Source of the DNA: an uncultured Lachnospiraceae bacterium
Lineage (GTDB): Bacteria > Bacillota > Clostridia > Lachnospirales > Lachnospiraceae
NCBI GenBank assembly: GCA_910588875.1
Contig: CAJURT010000011.1
Coordinates: 1 to 64,000 of the forward strand
Length of the DNA stretch: 64,000 bases
Direction of reading: 5' to 3'
Shown: positions 32,819 through 42,447 of the stretch, piece by piece
Layout of the letters: each line of letters opens with the position of its first letter
Position numbering within the stretch: the first letter of the stretch is position 1
The notes under the pieces: generated by a model
Told to the model about the DNA's origin: nothing
The model's input: the letters and a program-made list of their open reading frames with translations, nothing else
Databases searched by the model: none
Position numbers and translations under genes: made by a program

Positions 32819-35800
32819 ATGAAGAAGCACTTCAAAACAAAATGGGAAGACCATTTCAAGCAGCTAACTGCCCGGGTATTGGTAGCGGCCCTGACGGTGA
32901 CCACATGTATGCAGACAATGGTATTCCCGGCTCATGCAGAAAGTTATGGGAAAAACGGTGTTGTCCGGGAAATGTCATCCCAGCAGATTGTGGATGATAT
33001 GGGGCTGGGGTACAATATCGGAAATACCTTTGACAGTATCGGTTCCTGGATAACCATTGACGATCCCTGGGAGTACCAGAGGGCATGGAACAATGACCCG
33101 GTGTCAAAACATTTTATCCAGAAGGTGCATCAGGCAGGCTTTAAAACCATCCGCTTGCCTGTAAGCTGGGCAAAATGGATTGACAGTAATAACCAGATTG
33201 ATTCTGGTTATATGTCTGCCGTTCAGACTGTGGTGGATTGGTGCATGGAAGAGGATATGTATGTGATCTTGAATATCCATCATGACAGTGGCGCCGCAGA
33301 CAATTCCTGGGTGCGCAATATTGTCACGGATTTTGATGGGATTTCCCGGAAGTATGCTGACGTATGGACGCAGATTGCCAATAATTTTGCGGGCTATGGA
33401 GACCATCTGATCTTTGAGGGCATGAATGAGGTAGAGTTCCCGGCGGCTTCAAGCAAGTCGCGGCAGTTTGAACTTTTGAATCATTTGAATCAGCTTTTTG
33501 TGGATACGGTGCGGGCTACTGGAGGAAATAATGCAAAAAGGCACCTGTTGATTCCTGGTTTTAATACAGACATCAAACAGACGAGCGACCGTCGTTTCCA
33601 GATGCCAAATGACCCGGCAGGGCACTGCATCCTGTCGATTCATTATTATAGCCCGTCGCCGTTTGCCGTGGCAGAGCATAATGTGGATTGGTGTGAACCG
33701 GTGACGACCTGGGGCAGTGAAGAGGATATCGCGGAGGTAAGGGCAAACCTGGATATTCTGGCCAGCAATTTCCTGAGCAAAGGAGTGCCAGTGATTATCG
33801 GTGAATATGGAGTGCTGACAGAGGATAATAAGGAAAAAGAAAGTATTTATGCCTATCTGAAACGGATTCCGGAACTGGTTAAGGAATATGGTATGTGCCC
33901 GGTGCTCTGGGATACCAGCAATGCTGGCGACATGAAATTTATCGAACGGAACAGCGGAGATTTTTACGATCCGCAAATCCGCGCTAATTATGCGGAACTT
34001 GCCAGGAAATTTTCCAATGGGGATATCCCAAGGAAAGATTTTTCTGTATTGAATTATAAAGAAGTAGACCTTCCGGTGAGCCCTGGTGGATGGGTGTCCC
34101 TGGAATCCTTTGAGCCGTCTAAGGTACTGGGGATCCGGTTCCGCTTAAGCTGTTCCAGCGACTGGGACAGCTATGGAGGCGGCGGGATCTGGATTGACGG
34201 GTATACCAATACGCCACAATACCGGTTTAACAGCGTATTTGATGAAGTGACCTATATGTTTACGGAAGAGGAGCGGGGGAGGCTGGGAGACCGTCTGGGG
34301 ATCCTCCTGTGGTGGACAGACGAGACCAAGGGAGGCAGCCGTGTTAAGGATCTCTCCTTTGAAAATGGCCGGGTGACGCTTCTGTATGCAGAAGGAGAAA
34401 ATATCAGTTCAGCAGGCCCCTATACCAATACCGGAGTCCGTGCCAGCGGCGGAGGCGGGGGTGGAGGCGGAGGTGGCAGCAGCCGCCCAAACAATAGCAC
34501 AAATCCTGGGTCATTGGGGAATCAGTATGGGGACCGGGAAATCAAAGCATACCCTTATAGCATAAAAGGGCTTAGCAAAGACGGCTATAGCACAGTCGTA
34601 GATATCAGGGATCTTTGCCCGGATTTTGAATTAGGCGATGAGATCCATCTGACGATTTATCCCCTGACAGACGACTGGGCTTCTGGTGCAATTGAGATAC
34701 CCGGGTTGAATGATAACGGTTTTGGTGGCGGAAAGCAGGAATTCACCTTTACTCCGGCGCAGAATAAGATGGAGGCGAAACTGTGGGTAACAGGAGACAA
34801 GCGTTCTTATTTCCACTTTGCCATGCGATGTGAAGTGACAAAGAAGGGGGAGAATACAGGAGGGTACAATATCAGCAGCGGTGGAGAAAAGAAGTTCACA
34901 TGGGAGGAACTGATTGCCTTATCAGGAACATCAGCATCCCAGATAGGGAACCGTTTAGTCAGAATAACGATTGCCTCAGAAGTTCCTGATAAAAATACGG
35001 AGATTGATACTTCTGTCACGTTGATAAAGGATAATCTGGTAAAAATGACAGGTTCCCTTAAAAACTATACAGAGGATTGGAGCAATGGGGGCGCTAAAAC
35101 CATTACGGATAGTGCAGCTGGACTCGTGCTGACAGGTAAACCGAAGAAGGGCTCTGATGCCGTTGTGCTGAAAAACAACAGTTCCAGGCCTGTTCATATT
35201 AAGTTTGTCAATGTGGAGATTACGGATGAGGAAGAAGATTTAGGATTACTTCATACATTTGGCAGTGGAACGGTGGAATTCGGGTCAGATATTTCCATGG
35301 AAACGGAAGTGGTTAACGGGCAGACAGAGGGGTGGAAATTTTATGTCCAGGCAGACGAACCCATTGATAAAACAAAATATGAGGGCTTGATTACTTCTTC
35401 CGGAAGCGGCGGAGCCACCTACGAAAGTTCGGGAGAGAAGCAAATTTATTTTGATTTCCGCAAGGACGGGCAGGGGGATTATATCTTTATACCTGGCGTC
35501 CTGAACACGGTAAACTTTAATCTGTGGGGCAAGCAGGAGGGGTTTGCGGTTGTGAAGATTGTGAAGGCAGTAGACGTATCGAACCTGCCAAGTGAGGAAC
35601 CGGAGGTGGTGGCCGAGCCGGAGACCGATGAGTATGGAAACAAAAACTATCATGTTCCAAACCATGTAAGAAAACCTGTCGGAATTAAAATAGAGAATGT
35701 GTCAGGCGACGGGGGGATTTTATTTAACGGGCAGTGGGGAGATGATATGCTGTTTTACGGCTTGAATTCTTCAAAGGAATATGTGTTTTTTACTCAGGAA

Positions 35801-36925
35801 CAATCAGAAAATTGTGAATTTATACAGGCACAGCAGGCTGTGAATATCGGAAAATTTACTTATTTATATTGGGAATCCCTGTATACAGAGGAAGTGGAAA
35901 CCCAGACGATTGATGGTAAAAACGGATTTATACTGCCCAGTGACAAGAAACCTGTCTTAATAACTTCTGATGCAAAATTAGGAGAGGTAAATATTTATAT
36001 AAGCAATGATGGGGTAAGCTGGTATCAATCATCAAATGCAGGTTATTGGGATTCATTTGCCGGTGGCGTAGACAAAAGACTTTCACCATCTCATATTGAA
36101 GGGAAATGGGATACTGTATTAGCCAGGATATCGGAGGTTGGCAATGAGGTAAATAAGGTGGCATTGGTAAGCGTGAATAATGGAGAGAATCCAACGAAAC
36201 TTACATTTTACTATGATTCCGACCCGACTCCCGCCGTATCCCGTTCCATCAATACCATACAGGCCATTGAGAAGGAACAGGGCATGTTCTATTTTCCGGT
36301 TAAAAACGTTCCTGTCGGGATTCGCTATTCCACCAGTGAACAGCAGGAGGGAGAAACGGGATACGAGGATACGGCTGTCCTGCGGATGGCAGTGATCCAT
36401 GAAGAAAAGGAACCGAGAGAAACGGATGGTGGCAGCAGCCAAGGGGCAGAAGACATTGCCGATGAACTTTTGTTTGTGGCAACATCCTCCAATGCCATGC
36501 TGCCATCCATAGCAACATCTGCCAATGCCATACCGGCTGAAGAGGAAGGCAGTTTTGCCAAGGCAGATCCGGTGGAGGATTTGGCCAAGGGGGAATTGGA
36601 GGAGGAATCCCTGCCTCTGGCCACGGCTGCCAATGCTTCCTGGGGCAAAGCGACCCCGGCCAATGCATCTTCTAATTGGAAGGCAGTGGCGAAGAATCTG
36701 GAAGTGAGTCCGGAGAGGGAAGAATATTACGAATTTACTCCTGCCGAAAGAAAAGCCATTGGCAGTTTTATCGACTGGGCGGAGGATAATGACAGCGAAG
36801 AACCTCCGGTGATGTATTTTGATCTGGGTACTCTCGACTATTGGGTGGAAAGGGTATTTTTGGTCTTTGAGGAGGATGAGATTCTGGATGCCGATGGGTT
36901 CGAGGATGAGGAATATCTGGAATGA
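32819..36925 (+). CDS. Secreted multidomain GH5-family glucanase
   Basis: A 1368-residue exported glycoside hydrolase. A signal peptide ends near residue 40 (FPAHA). The GH5 catalytic domain (about residues 45-400) shows GLGYNIGNTFDS, IRLPVSWAKW, NIHHD, the acid/base Glu204 in EGMNEVEF, HYYSPS and nucleophile Glu329 in IIGEYGVL, most like the GH5_4 group of endoglucanases/xyloglucanases. It is followed by beta-sandwich modules, a poly-Gly linker (about 542-555), further modules, and a C-terminal tail with four AT-x-[SA]-NA repeats. No sortase or anchor signal is seen. The ATG at 32819 has GGGGAGG upstream; an ATG 12 codons earlier is less likely. It probably starts beta-glucan or xyloglucan breakdown outside the cell. 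Confidence 0.9.
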   Translation: MKKHFKTKWEDHFKQLTARVLVAALTVTTCMQTMVFPAHAESYGKNGVVREMSSQQIVDDMGLGYNIGNTFDSIGSWITIDDPWEYQRAWNNDPVSKHFIQKVHQAGFKTIRLPVSWAKWIDSNNQIDSGYMSAVQTVVDWCMEEDMYVILNIHHDSGAADNSWVRNIVTDFDGISRKYADVWTQIANNFAGYGDHLIFEGMNEVEFPAASSKSRQFELLNHLNQLFVDTVRATGGNNAKRHLLIPGFNTDIKQTSDRRFQMPNDPAGHCILSIHYYSPSPFAVAEHNVDWCEPVTTWGSEEDIAEVRANLDILASNFLSKGVPVIIGEYGVLTEDNKEKESIYAYLKRIPELVKEYGMCPVLWDTSNAGDMKFIERNSGDFYDPQIRANYAELARKFSNGDIPRKDFSVLNYKEVDLPVSPGGWVSLESFEPSKVLGIRFRLSCSSDWDSYGGGGIWIDGYTNTPQYRFNSVFDEVTYMFTEEERGRLGDRLGILLWWTDETKGGSRVKDLSFENGRVTLLYAEGENISSAGPYTNTGVRASGGGGGGGGGGSSRPNNSTNPGSLGNQYGDREIKAYPYSIKGLSKDGYSTVVDIRDLCPDFELGDEIHLTIYPLTDDWASGAIEIPGLNDNGFGGGKQEFTFTPAQNKMEAKLWVTGDKRSYFHFAMRCEVTKKGENTGGYNISSGGEKKFTWEELIALSGTSASQIGNRLVRITIASEVPDKNTEIDTSVTLIKDNLVKMTGSLKNYTEDWSNGGAKTITDSAAGLVLTGKPKKGSDAVVLKNNSSRPVHIKFVNVEITDEEEDLGLLHTFGSGTVEFGSDISMETEVVNGQTEGWKFYVQADEPIDKTKYEGLITSSGSGGATYESSGEKQIYFDFRKDGQGDYIFIPGVLNTVNFNLWGKQEGFAVVKIVKAVDVSNLPSEEPEVVAEPETDEYGNKNYHVPNHVRKPVGIKIENVSGDGGILFNGQWGDDMLFYGLNSSKEYVFFTQEQSENCEFIQAQQAVNIGKFTYLYWESLYTEEVETQTIDGKNGFILPSDKKPVLITSDAKLGEVNIYISNDGVSWYQSSNAGYWDSFAGGVDKRLSPSHIEGKWDTVLARISEVGNEVNKVALVSVNNGENPTKLTFYYDSDPTPAVSRSINTIQAIEKEQGMFYFPVKNVPVGIRYSTSEQQEGETGYEDTAVLRMAVIHEEKEPRETDGGSSQGAEDIADELLFVATSSNAMLPSIATSANAIPAEEEGSFAKADPVEDLAKGELEEESLPLATAANASWGKATPANASSNWKAVAKNLEVSPEREEYYEFTPAERKAIGSFIDWAEDNDSEEPPVMYFDLGTLDYWVERVFLVFEEDEILDADGFEDEEYLE
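36479..36667 (+). repeat. Coding repeats AT-x-[SA]-NA in the GH5 C-terminal tail
   Basis: Four copies of the hexapeptide pattern are seen at residues 1221 (ATSSNA), 1232 (ATSANA), 1268 (ATAANA) and 1278 (ATPANA), in a Pro/Glu/Ala-rich linker. They may be spacer, O-glycosylation or wall-association units. The repeats are seen; a role is not known. Confidence 0.6.
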
Positions 36926-36948
36926 TGAATTCAGAAAGGGGAAAACAG

Positions 36949-38544
36949 ATGAAGAGGAAAATTCGGCAGGCTGCTGCAGTGTGCATGATATCCCTGCTGT
37001 CTGTCTCCGCGATCCTTCCTGCTTTTGCAGAGGAAGGGACAGAGAAAAGGTATGGCTGGCGGCAGGAAGAGGACGGGCGCTGGGTTTATCTGGATACCAA
37101 CGGCGACCGCAAGACAGACACTTGGATCCTTGGGTCAGACCGAAACCATTATTACCTTGACGGGGAGGGCTACATGGCAGCCGGCACCATCGTGGAAGAG
37201 GGGGATGATATCTACTATGTGGATGAAAATGGCATCCGGGTGGCAAACCGTTGGGCTTCTCAGTCGAATGCAGATGGGATTTGTGATCAGGAAATAGATA
37301 CCATTTGGTATTATATCGGCCCTAACGGAAAAGCAAAAAAGAAGGAAAACCATGCCTACCACCTGCGGGACGAGGCAGGGGAACTGCAGAAATATTTTTT
37401 TGACAGTGACGGACATATGCTGAGTGGCTGGCAGAAGATTGCCAATAATGACGGGAACTATGATATCTACTATCTCGGTGACGAGAATCAGGGTCATGTC
37501 CATACCCAGTGGCAATACCTGATGGTGCCTTATGACGACGAAAAGGATATTCTGTCTGAACCGTCCAAGGACTATGACGGCTATGAGATGTTCTATTTTG
37601 GATGGGACGGCAAGATGAAGCGCTCCGATGAATCCAAGATTGAGAATGGGCAGTGGTTTGCTTTTGATGAGAATGGTGTGATGATTACTGGCTGGACACC
37701 TGGGGTGAATTCCTATAACCCAAACCGGCCGGGAAACAATACAAGCCAGGAAAATCTTGGAATTAACCGTTATTATGATGAGATTACGGGAATTATGGCC
37801 ACAGGATGGCTCTATGCCTGTGACCCGGATGCTGACGGGGGCGGTGATCCACATTGGTTTTACTGCGATAAAAAAGACGGTTACCTGTACAATGAAGGCG
37901 GGAAGGACAGTGATGCTGTCCTGGCCTGGAAAAAAATAGATGGGAATGTCTATTTCTTTGATGATTACGGACATTTGGTGACAGGGTTGATCAGTACCGG
38001 GGATAATGATGTTACCGGAAGCCCGTTTGCGGAGAGTGAGTTTGATTTTACAGGAACCGGTGTAATCGGCAAGGGAGGCAGCATCCGTCCGGCAGGAATC
38101 TATTACCTGAGCCAGAATGAATCTACCATGGGGCAGATGGCTAAGGGAAAACGCCTTCGTTTGTCCGTGGGCGGGGAGACAGAGACTTACCATTTCAGCA
38201 ATGCAGGATGGGCTTATGCCAATGCCCTGGCAGATGACCGCATCTATGGGGATGACGGCGCTATGCTGCATGCAGACAGCGGTTGGGAGGTCTTTACCAT
38301 GAAGAATAATATCCATCGTAAGGATGATATCAGCGAGATTGTACAGAACGGCGATCACGCTGACCGTGAGGTTGGTCCCTGCCTGGACAGCAGCGGGAAT
38401 GAGGTGCCTCCCGTACTTGCCGTGGGGGATCTGGCGATTATCAATAAGTCCGGAAAAGTGAAGAAGAAAGGAAGCGTCAAGATCGACGGCGTGCAATATG
38501 ACGTGACCGATTATGTGGCAGTAAAACATTTGGAAGAAAATTAG
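36949..38544 (+). CDS. Secreted protein with choline-binding-type cell-wall repeats
   Basis: A 531-residue exported protein. The signal peptide (KRKIRQAAAVCMISLLSVSA, cleavage after AFA near residue 28) is followed by tandem 20-residue wall-binding repeats in the W-x(n)-G-x-W-x-Y-x-D pattern: GWRQEEDGRWVYLDTNGDR, then YYLDGEGYMAAGTI, then YYVDENGIRVANRW, and many more to about residue 350. The C-terminal 150 residues form a non-repeat domain of unknown function. Such repeats attach proteins non-covalently to the wall. Its first possible ATG (36922) overlaps the GH5 stop, and the ATG at 36949 follows AAGGGG, so it is co-translated with the GH5 enzyme and may hold it or its polysaccharide at the surface. 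Confidence 0.83.
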   Translation: MKRKIRQAAAVCMISLLSVSAILPAFAEEGTEKRYGWRQEEDGRWVYLDTNGDRKTDTWILGSDRNHYYLDGEGYMAAGTIVEEGDDIYYVDENGIRVANRWASQSNADGICDQEIDTIWYYIGPNGKAKKKENHAYHLRDEAGELQKYFFDSDGHMLSGWQKIANNDGNYDIYYLGDENQGHVHTQWQYLMVPYDDEKDILSEPSKDYDGYEMFYFGWDGKMKRSDESKIENGQWFAFDENGVMITGWTPGVNSYNPNRPGNNTSQENLGINRYYDEITGIMATGWLYACDPDADGGGDPHWFYCDKKDGYLYNEGGKDSDAVLAWKKIDGNVYFFDDYGHLVTGLISTGDNDVTGSPFAESEFDFTGTGVIGKGGSIRPAGIYYLSQNESTMGQMAKGKRLRLSVGGETETYHFSNAGWAYANALADDRIYGDDGAMLHADSGWEVFTMKNNIHRKDDISEIVQNGDHADREVGPCLDSSGNEVPPVLAVGDLAIINKSGKVKKKGSVKIDGVQYDVTDYVAVKHLEEN

Positions 38545-38570
38545 TGGAATCATGTATTTGCAAATTATTG

Positions 38571-38598
38571 GGCAGGCCATGCATCGTTATGGCCTGCC
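38571..38598 (+). terminator. Hairpin after the wall-repeat protein gene
   Basis: GGCAGGCCAT (38571-38580) pairs perfectly with ATGGCCTGCC (38589-38598). No T-run follows, so it is more likely a 3' stabiliser; a true terminator-like hairpin follows at 38646. Confidence 0.55.
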
Positions 38599-38645
38599 TG
38601 CTGCCAAAAGTCGGAGGATGGGGAGCAATATTAGAATTTTCATGG

Positions 38646-38696
38646 AAAACCCCTCTGAATTTCGGGGTTTTTTATTTTGCCCCTGATTTTTATAAT
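38646..38696 (+). promoter_or_regulatory. Terminator-like hairpin overlapping the ABC-operon promoter and shared block
   Basis: AAAACCCC (38646-38653) pairs with GGGGTTTT (38664-38671), giving a hairpin with flanking A- and T-runs. The same bases form TCTGAATTTCGGGGTTTTTT (38654-38673), similar to the block before the other catabolic units, and a -10-like TATAAT lies at 38691-38696. It may end the upstream transcript and also hold the operator for the ABC operon. Confidence 0.55.
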
Positions 38697-38773
38697 TATA
38701 GGTAAGAAAAGAGCACTCCCGGGCACAAAGAGTTTCCGGGAGTACTCAGAAAAATCAAGGGAGGTAACCCGGT

Positions 38774-39712
38774 ATGAAAAAACCGAAAAAGAACCCGGCA
38801 ACAAAAGAAAAGTTCAGCTGGGAACTGATGTACAAGCAGCGTTTTCTGCTGATGATGTCGGTTCCGTTTCTGATCTGGCTGATCATTTTCAAGTACATTC
38901 CCCTGTGGGGATGGACCATGGCGTTCCAGGAGGTGACGCCGAAGACCTTTGCCATGTCTGTATGGGAGCGGCCGTTTGTGGGCTTTGGCAATTTCGTGAC
39001 AGCATTCACGGACCGTCTGTTTGCCCAGACCATGATGAATACCATCTTTATCAGTATCCTGGGGATTGGGCTGGGGACGGCGGGAGCGATTCTTTTTGCC
39101 CTGATGCTCAATGAGATCCGGATGCAGAAGTTCAAGAAATTCACCCAGACCGTGTCTTATCTGCCCCACTTTGTTTCCTGGGTAATCATCGCAAGTATTG
39201 CCAAAATGTTTCTCAATGACGGAGGCGCCCTGGAGACTATGCTGGGAGGCGCCAGGCTTCATCTGATGAGCAGCAACTCGCCCATGTTCTGGATTGTGGT
39301 GTGCCTGATCAATGTGTGGAAGGAAGTGGGCTGGGACGCCATCATCTATCTGTCGGCCATGGCGGGCATTGACCAGGGAATCTATGAGGCGGCCAAGGTG
39401 GACGGGGCCAACCGCTTCCAGCAGATCTGGCACATCACCCTTCCGGGAGTAAAGCCAACGGCCATTGTGCTTCTGATCATGAGTATCGGAAGCGCCTTAA
39501 ACGTAGGCATGGAGCGGCAGATGTTGCTTAGCAACGGCATTGTCCAGGATCATGCCATGGTGCTTTCCTGGTTTGCCTATGTCCGTGGTATCGGCTCCAA
39601 CAACTACGGCCTTGGTACTGCCATCGGTATGTTCCAGTCGGTAGTGGGAATCATTCTCCTGTTCATCGCCAATAAGATCGCCGGCATGTTCGGGGAAGAC
39701 AAACTGGTCTAG
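38774..39712 (+). CDS. ABC transporter permease, LplB/YtcP family (subunit 1)
   Basis: A 312-residue inner-membrane subunit with six predicted helices and the ABC-permease EAA loop: YEAAKVDGANRFQQIWHITLPGVKP (about residues 205-229). The N-terminal charged stretch (KKPKKNPATKEKF) and MFVTFKYIPLWGW-like first helix are typical of LplB-type permeases. It forms the channel with the second permease next door and takes up oligosaccharides in this locus. GGGAGG precedes the ATG. No ATPase gene lies in the cluster; such systems often share a common MsmK-type ATPase encoded elsewhere. Confidence 0.93.
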   Translation: MKKPKKNPATKEKFSWELMYKQRFLLMMSVPFLIWLIIFKYIPLWGWTMAFQEVTPKTFAMSVWERPFVGFGNFVTAFTDRLFAQTMMNTIFISILGIGLGTAGAILFALMLNEIRMQKFKKFTQTVSYLPHFVSWVIIASIAKMFLNDGGALETMLGGARLHLMSSNSPMFWIVVCLINVWKEVGWDAIIYLSAMAGIDQGIYEAAKVDGANRFQQIWHITLPGVKPTAIVLLIMSIGSALNVGMERQMLLSNGIVQDHAMVLSWFAYVRGIGSNNYGLGTAIGMFQSVVGIILLFIANKIAGMFGEDKLV

Positions 39713-39725
39713 GGAGGTGCATGAC

Positions 39726-40601
39726 ATGAAGCTTGAATCGAAAAAGACAGCGTTTGACTACATACTATTGGCAGGTTTCTGTGTACTGATCGTGATTACG
39801 GTGTATCCGTTTTTGAATGTGCTGGCCATCTCGCTCAACGACCCCATGGATACCATGAGGGGGATCAATTTTGTCATTCCCAGGGTGTTTACCCTGAGCA
39901 ATTACCAGTATATTTTTTCGGAAAATAATATGCTTCAGCCTTTGATTCTTTCGGTGGTGCGTACCCTGGTGGGCACGGGGCTGGGGGTAATCTGCACCTC
40001 CATGCTGGCCTATGTGCTGAGCCGGAAGGATTTCTATTTCAATAAGTCTTTTACCATTATTTTTATCGTCACCATGTATGTGAGCGGAGGCATGATTCCG
40101 GAGTATCTGCTGATTATGCGGACCCTGCGGATGGGACAGAATTTCTGGGTATACATCATTCCCGGCCTGATCTGGGTCTACAATGTCATCCTCATGCGTT
40201 CCTTTATCGAGGGGATGCCCATGGCTCTGCAGGAGGCGGCCAAGATTGACGGAGCCAATGATTTTGTGATATGGTATAAGATAATCCTTCCCCTGTGCAA
40301 GCCGGTGCTGGCCACGGTGGCTCTGTTTGTGGCAGTGGGGCAGTGGAACTCTTTTATGGACACCTACCTGTACGCCAGGGAATTGCCTACCTTGCAGTAT
40401 GTATTGTATGAGGTCATGCAGTCGGCGGAGATCAAGGTGGACACCCACGCGGCCAGTATGGGGCTGGTGCAGAATACGGTGAGCCCCATGTCCGTGAGAA
40501 TGGCTGTCACGGTGGTGGCTACTTTACCGATTCTGATCGTGTATCCGTTTTTGCAGAAGTATTTTGTAGGCGGTATGACTCTGGGTGCGGTAAAGGATTG
40601 A
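39726..40601 (+). CDS. Carbohydrate ABC transporter permease, LplC/YtcP-like family (subunit 2)
   Basis: A 291-residue membrane subunit with six helices. The EAA loop reads LQEAAKIDGANDFVIWYKIILPLCKPV (about residues 165-191), and the late FVAVGQWNSFMDTYLY and MTLGAVKD are family marks. It pairs with the preceding permease. The ATG at 39726 has GGGAGG about eight bases upstream; a GTG at 39717 lies within that site. The start is 13 bases past the previous stop, so the two are translated together. The solute receptor follows in the operon. The imported sugar is inferred from the surrounding enzymes to be a xylosylated or galactosylated gluco-oligosaccharide. Confidence 0.93.
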   Translation: MKLESKKTAFDYILLAGFCVLIVITVYPFLNVLAISLNDPMDTMRGINFVIPRVFTLSNYQYIFSENNMLQPLILSVVRTLVGTGLGVICTSMLAYVLSRKDFYFNKSFTIIFIVTMYVSGGMIPEYLLIMRTLRMGQNFWVYIIPGLIWVYNVILMRSFIEGMPMALQEAAKIDGANDFVIWYKIILPLCKPVLATVALFVAVGQWNSFMDTYLYARELPTLQYVLYEVMQSAEIKVDTHAASMGLVQNTVSPMSVRMAVTVVATLPILIVYPFLQKYFVGGMTLGAVKD

Positions 40602-40672
40602 CAGAAGCAGGTCATAGATAGACGAGAGGCAGCCGCAAAAGATCGGAAGGCGGTTGTGATTGGAGGGAAAAT

Positions 40673-42337
40673 ATGAAGAATTTTAGAGGAAAACGGTGCA
40701 TAGCTCCGGTGCTTGCCGCTGCTTTATGCGCTGGTGTTCTGTCCGGCTGCGGTTCGGCGGCCACGTCCGGAGGCGGCTATGCTGAGGATGGGGTTCTGGA
40801 ACTGGAATTTTTCAATAAGGACGGAGAGGAGGATCTCTGGGACAACCCGGTGGCGCAGAAGCTGACGGAGAAAACCGGAATCCGGCTGAAGGTGGATTAT
40901 CCGGTGGCTGCGGATGACATGAAGGTGGCTCTGATGATTGCGGAGCAGAATTTCCCGGATATGATCTATGCCAAGGGGGATGTGGCCAGCCTGGTGGAGG
41001 CAGGGGCCCTTCTGGATTTGACAGATCTGATTGAGAAGTACGGGCCAAACATCAAAAAGATGTACGGAGAGGAGTTTGACAAGCTGAAATATTCGGCAGA
41101 GGATCCGTCTATCTATCAGCTTTCCTCTTATCCCATGGGAGCGACTCCCTTTAAGGATGCGGGAAATGCCCAGATTCAATGGGCCGTGTTGAAAGAGAAT
41201 GATTATCAGGTTCCCAGGACCCTGGATGATTTGGAGAAAATGTTAAAGGATTATATGGCGGCGCATCCCAAGACAGAGGATGGCCTTGACACCATCGGAA
41301 TTACCCTTTCCACCTCTGACTGGCACTGGCTGATCACTCTGGGTAACCCGGCAGGCTTTATTGCAGACGGGCAGCCGGACAACGGGCAGTGGCTGATCGA
41401 CGACGAGTACAATGCCATGTATAAGTTCCGCTCGGACGCGGAGCGGGAGTATTTCCGCTGGCTGAACCGGATGTACAATGAGGGCGTGCTGGATCATGAG
41501 TTTGCCACCCAGACCCATGAGGATTATATCGCGAAGATATCCTCTGGCCGTGTGCTGGCCCTGGTGGATAAGGACTGGGACTATGCGGATGCAGAGAGGG
41601 TGCTGATTGCAGACGGCAAGCTGGACAGAACTTATGCGCCGCTGCCGGTGACCATCAGCGAGGATGTGAAGTGTCCGTCCTTAATGAGCCAGGGCCTTAC
41701 CACGGGCCAGGGGGTGGCGATTACCACGGCCTGCAAGTATCCGGAGGAGGCGATCAAGTTTCTGGATTATCTCTGCTCGGATGAAGGGCAGGTGCTGGTG
41801 AACTGGGGCGTGGAGGGGATCAACTATTCGGTGGACGAGAACGGAAAGCGGTATCGTTCCCAGGAGGAGATCGACGCCTCCAATTCCGATAAGGATTATG
41901 CCAAGAAGACGGGCGTGGGATTCTATGCCTATCCCTTCCCCACCTATGGAAACGGGGTGATGGATCCCACGGGCAATGGCTATACCACGGCAAGCCGGGA
42001 GGCAGTGATGGCGGAATACAACGACGAGCAGAAGGCGGCCTGCAAGGCCTGGGGCGTGGAACTTCTGCTGGACATTTTCCCGCAGAGGGATGAGTTTGAG
42101 ATCCCGAAGTTTTCCCCGGTATGGGCCTATGCCAAGCCGACGGAGATCGAGGATATCACCAAAAAGCTGGATGAGATTGCCTGGTCCGGGCTGATCGGCT
42201 GTGTCATCGGCAAGCCGGAGCAGTTTGACGCCAACTATGATGCCATGATCAAGGCCTTTGAAGGCAGCGGCATGTATGAGGCGGAGAAGATGATGGGGGA
42301 CATTGTGAAGGCGCAGGTGGAGATGTTGGAGGAGTAG
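40673..42337 (+). CDS. Extracellular solute-binding lipoprotein of the oligosaccharide ABC transporter
   Basis: A 554-residue lipoprotein: signal peptide ending in the lipobox VLSGCGS (Cys about residue 26), so it is tethered to the outer face of the membrane. The rest is a two-lobed binding protein of the long LplA/YtcQ type (LELEFFNKDGEEDLWDNP, then LTEKTGIRLKVDY, then EVMAEYNDEQ and PKFSPVWAYAKPTEIEDI). It captures the oligosaccharide and presents it to the two permeases just upstream. GGAGGG is found before the ATG. A hairpin with a T-run follows. Aromatic-rich segments fit sugar binding, but the ligand is inferred only from context. Confidence 0.9.
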   Translation: MKNFRGKRCIAPVLAAALCAGVLSGCGSAATSGGGYAEDGVLELEFFNKDGEEDLWDNPVAQKLTEKTGIRLKVDYPVAADDMKVALMIAEQNFPDMIYAKGDVASLVEAGALLDLTDLIEKYGPNIKKMYGEEFDKLKYSAEDPSIYQLSSYPMGATPFKDAGNAQIQWAVLKENDYQVPRTLDDLEKMLKDYMAAHPKTEDGLDTIGITLSTSDWHWLITLGNPAGFIADGQPDNGQWLIDDEYNAMYKFRSDAEREYFRWLNRMYNEGVLDHEFATQTHEDYIAKISSGRVLALVDKDWDYADAERVLIADGKLDRTYAPLPVTISEDVKCPSLMSQGLTTGQGVAITTACKYPEEAIKFLDYLCSDEGQVLVNWGVEGINYSVDENGKRYRSQEEIDASNSDKDYAKKTGVGFYAYPFPTYGNGVMDPTGNGYTTASREAVMAEYNDEQKAACKAWGVELLLDIFPQRDEFEIPKFSPVWAYAKPTEIEDITKKLDEIAWSGLIGCVIGKPEQFDANYDAMIKAFEGSGMYEAEKMMGDIVKAQVEMLEE

Positions 42338-42360
42338 TGCTGTAATCGTAATAGTTAAAG

Positions 42361-42410
42361 AAAAACACCCTAATTTTCAGGGTGTTTTTTTGGAATATAG
42401 CTTTTATAAT
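42361..42410 (+). promoter_or_regulatory. Terminator-like hairpin and GH42 promoter with the shared block
   Basis: AAAAACACCCT (42361-42371) pairs with AGGGTGTTTTT (42379-42389), with a T-run to 42391. The same bases read CCTAATTTTCAGGGTGTTTTT, close to the block before the GH5, ABC and regulator genes. TATAAT at 42405-42410 is a likely -10. It may end the ABC transcript and also control the GH42-kinase transcript. Confidence 0.55.
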
Positions 42411-42447
42411 GGTATGAGATGGATTATAGTTAGGAGGAAGGAATATC

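Noticed and set aside
34446..34490. GGN repeat tract as a tandem DNA repeat
   Set aside because: It is a coding poly-glycine linker between modules of the GH5 protein.
36119..37246. 375-codon minus-strand open frame across the GH5 and wall-repeat gene junction
   Set aside because: It lies opposite two supported genes and reads as low-complexity Pro/Ser/Cys-rich sequence.
37135..38580. 481-codon open frame on the minus strand opposite the wall-repeat protein gene
   Set aside because: The plus-strand frame has a signal peptide, ribosome site and clear wall-binding repeats; the opposite frame shows no family similarity and no ribosome site.
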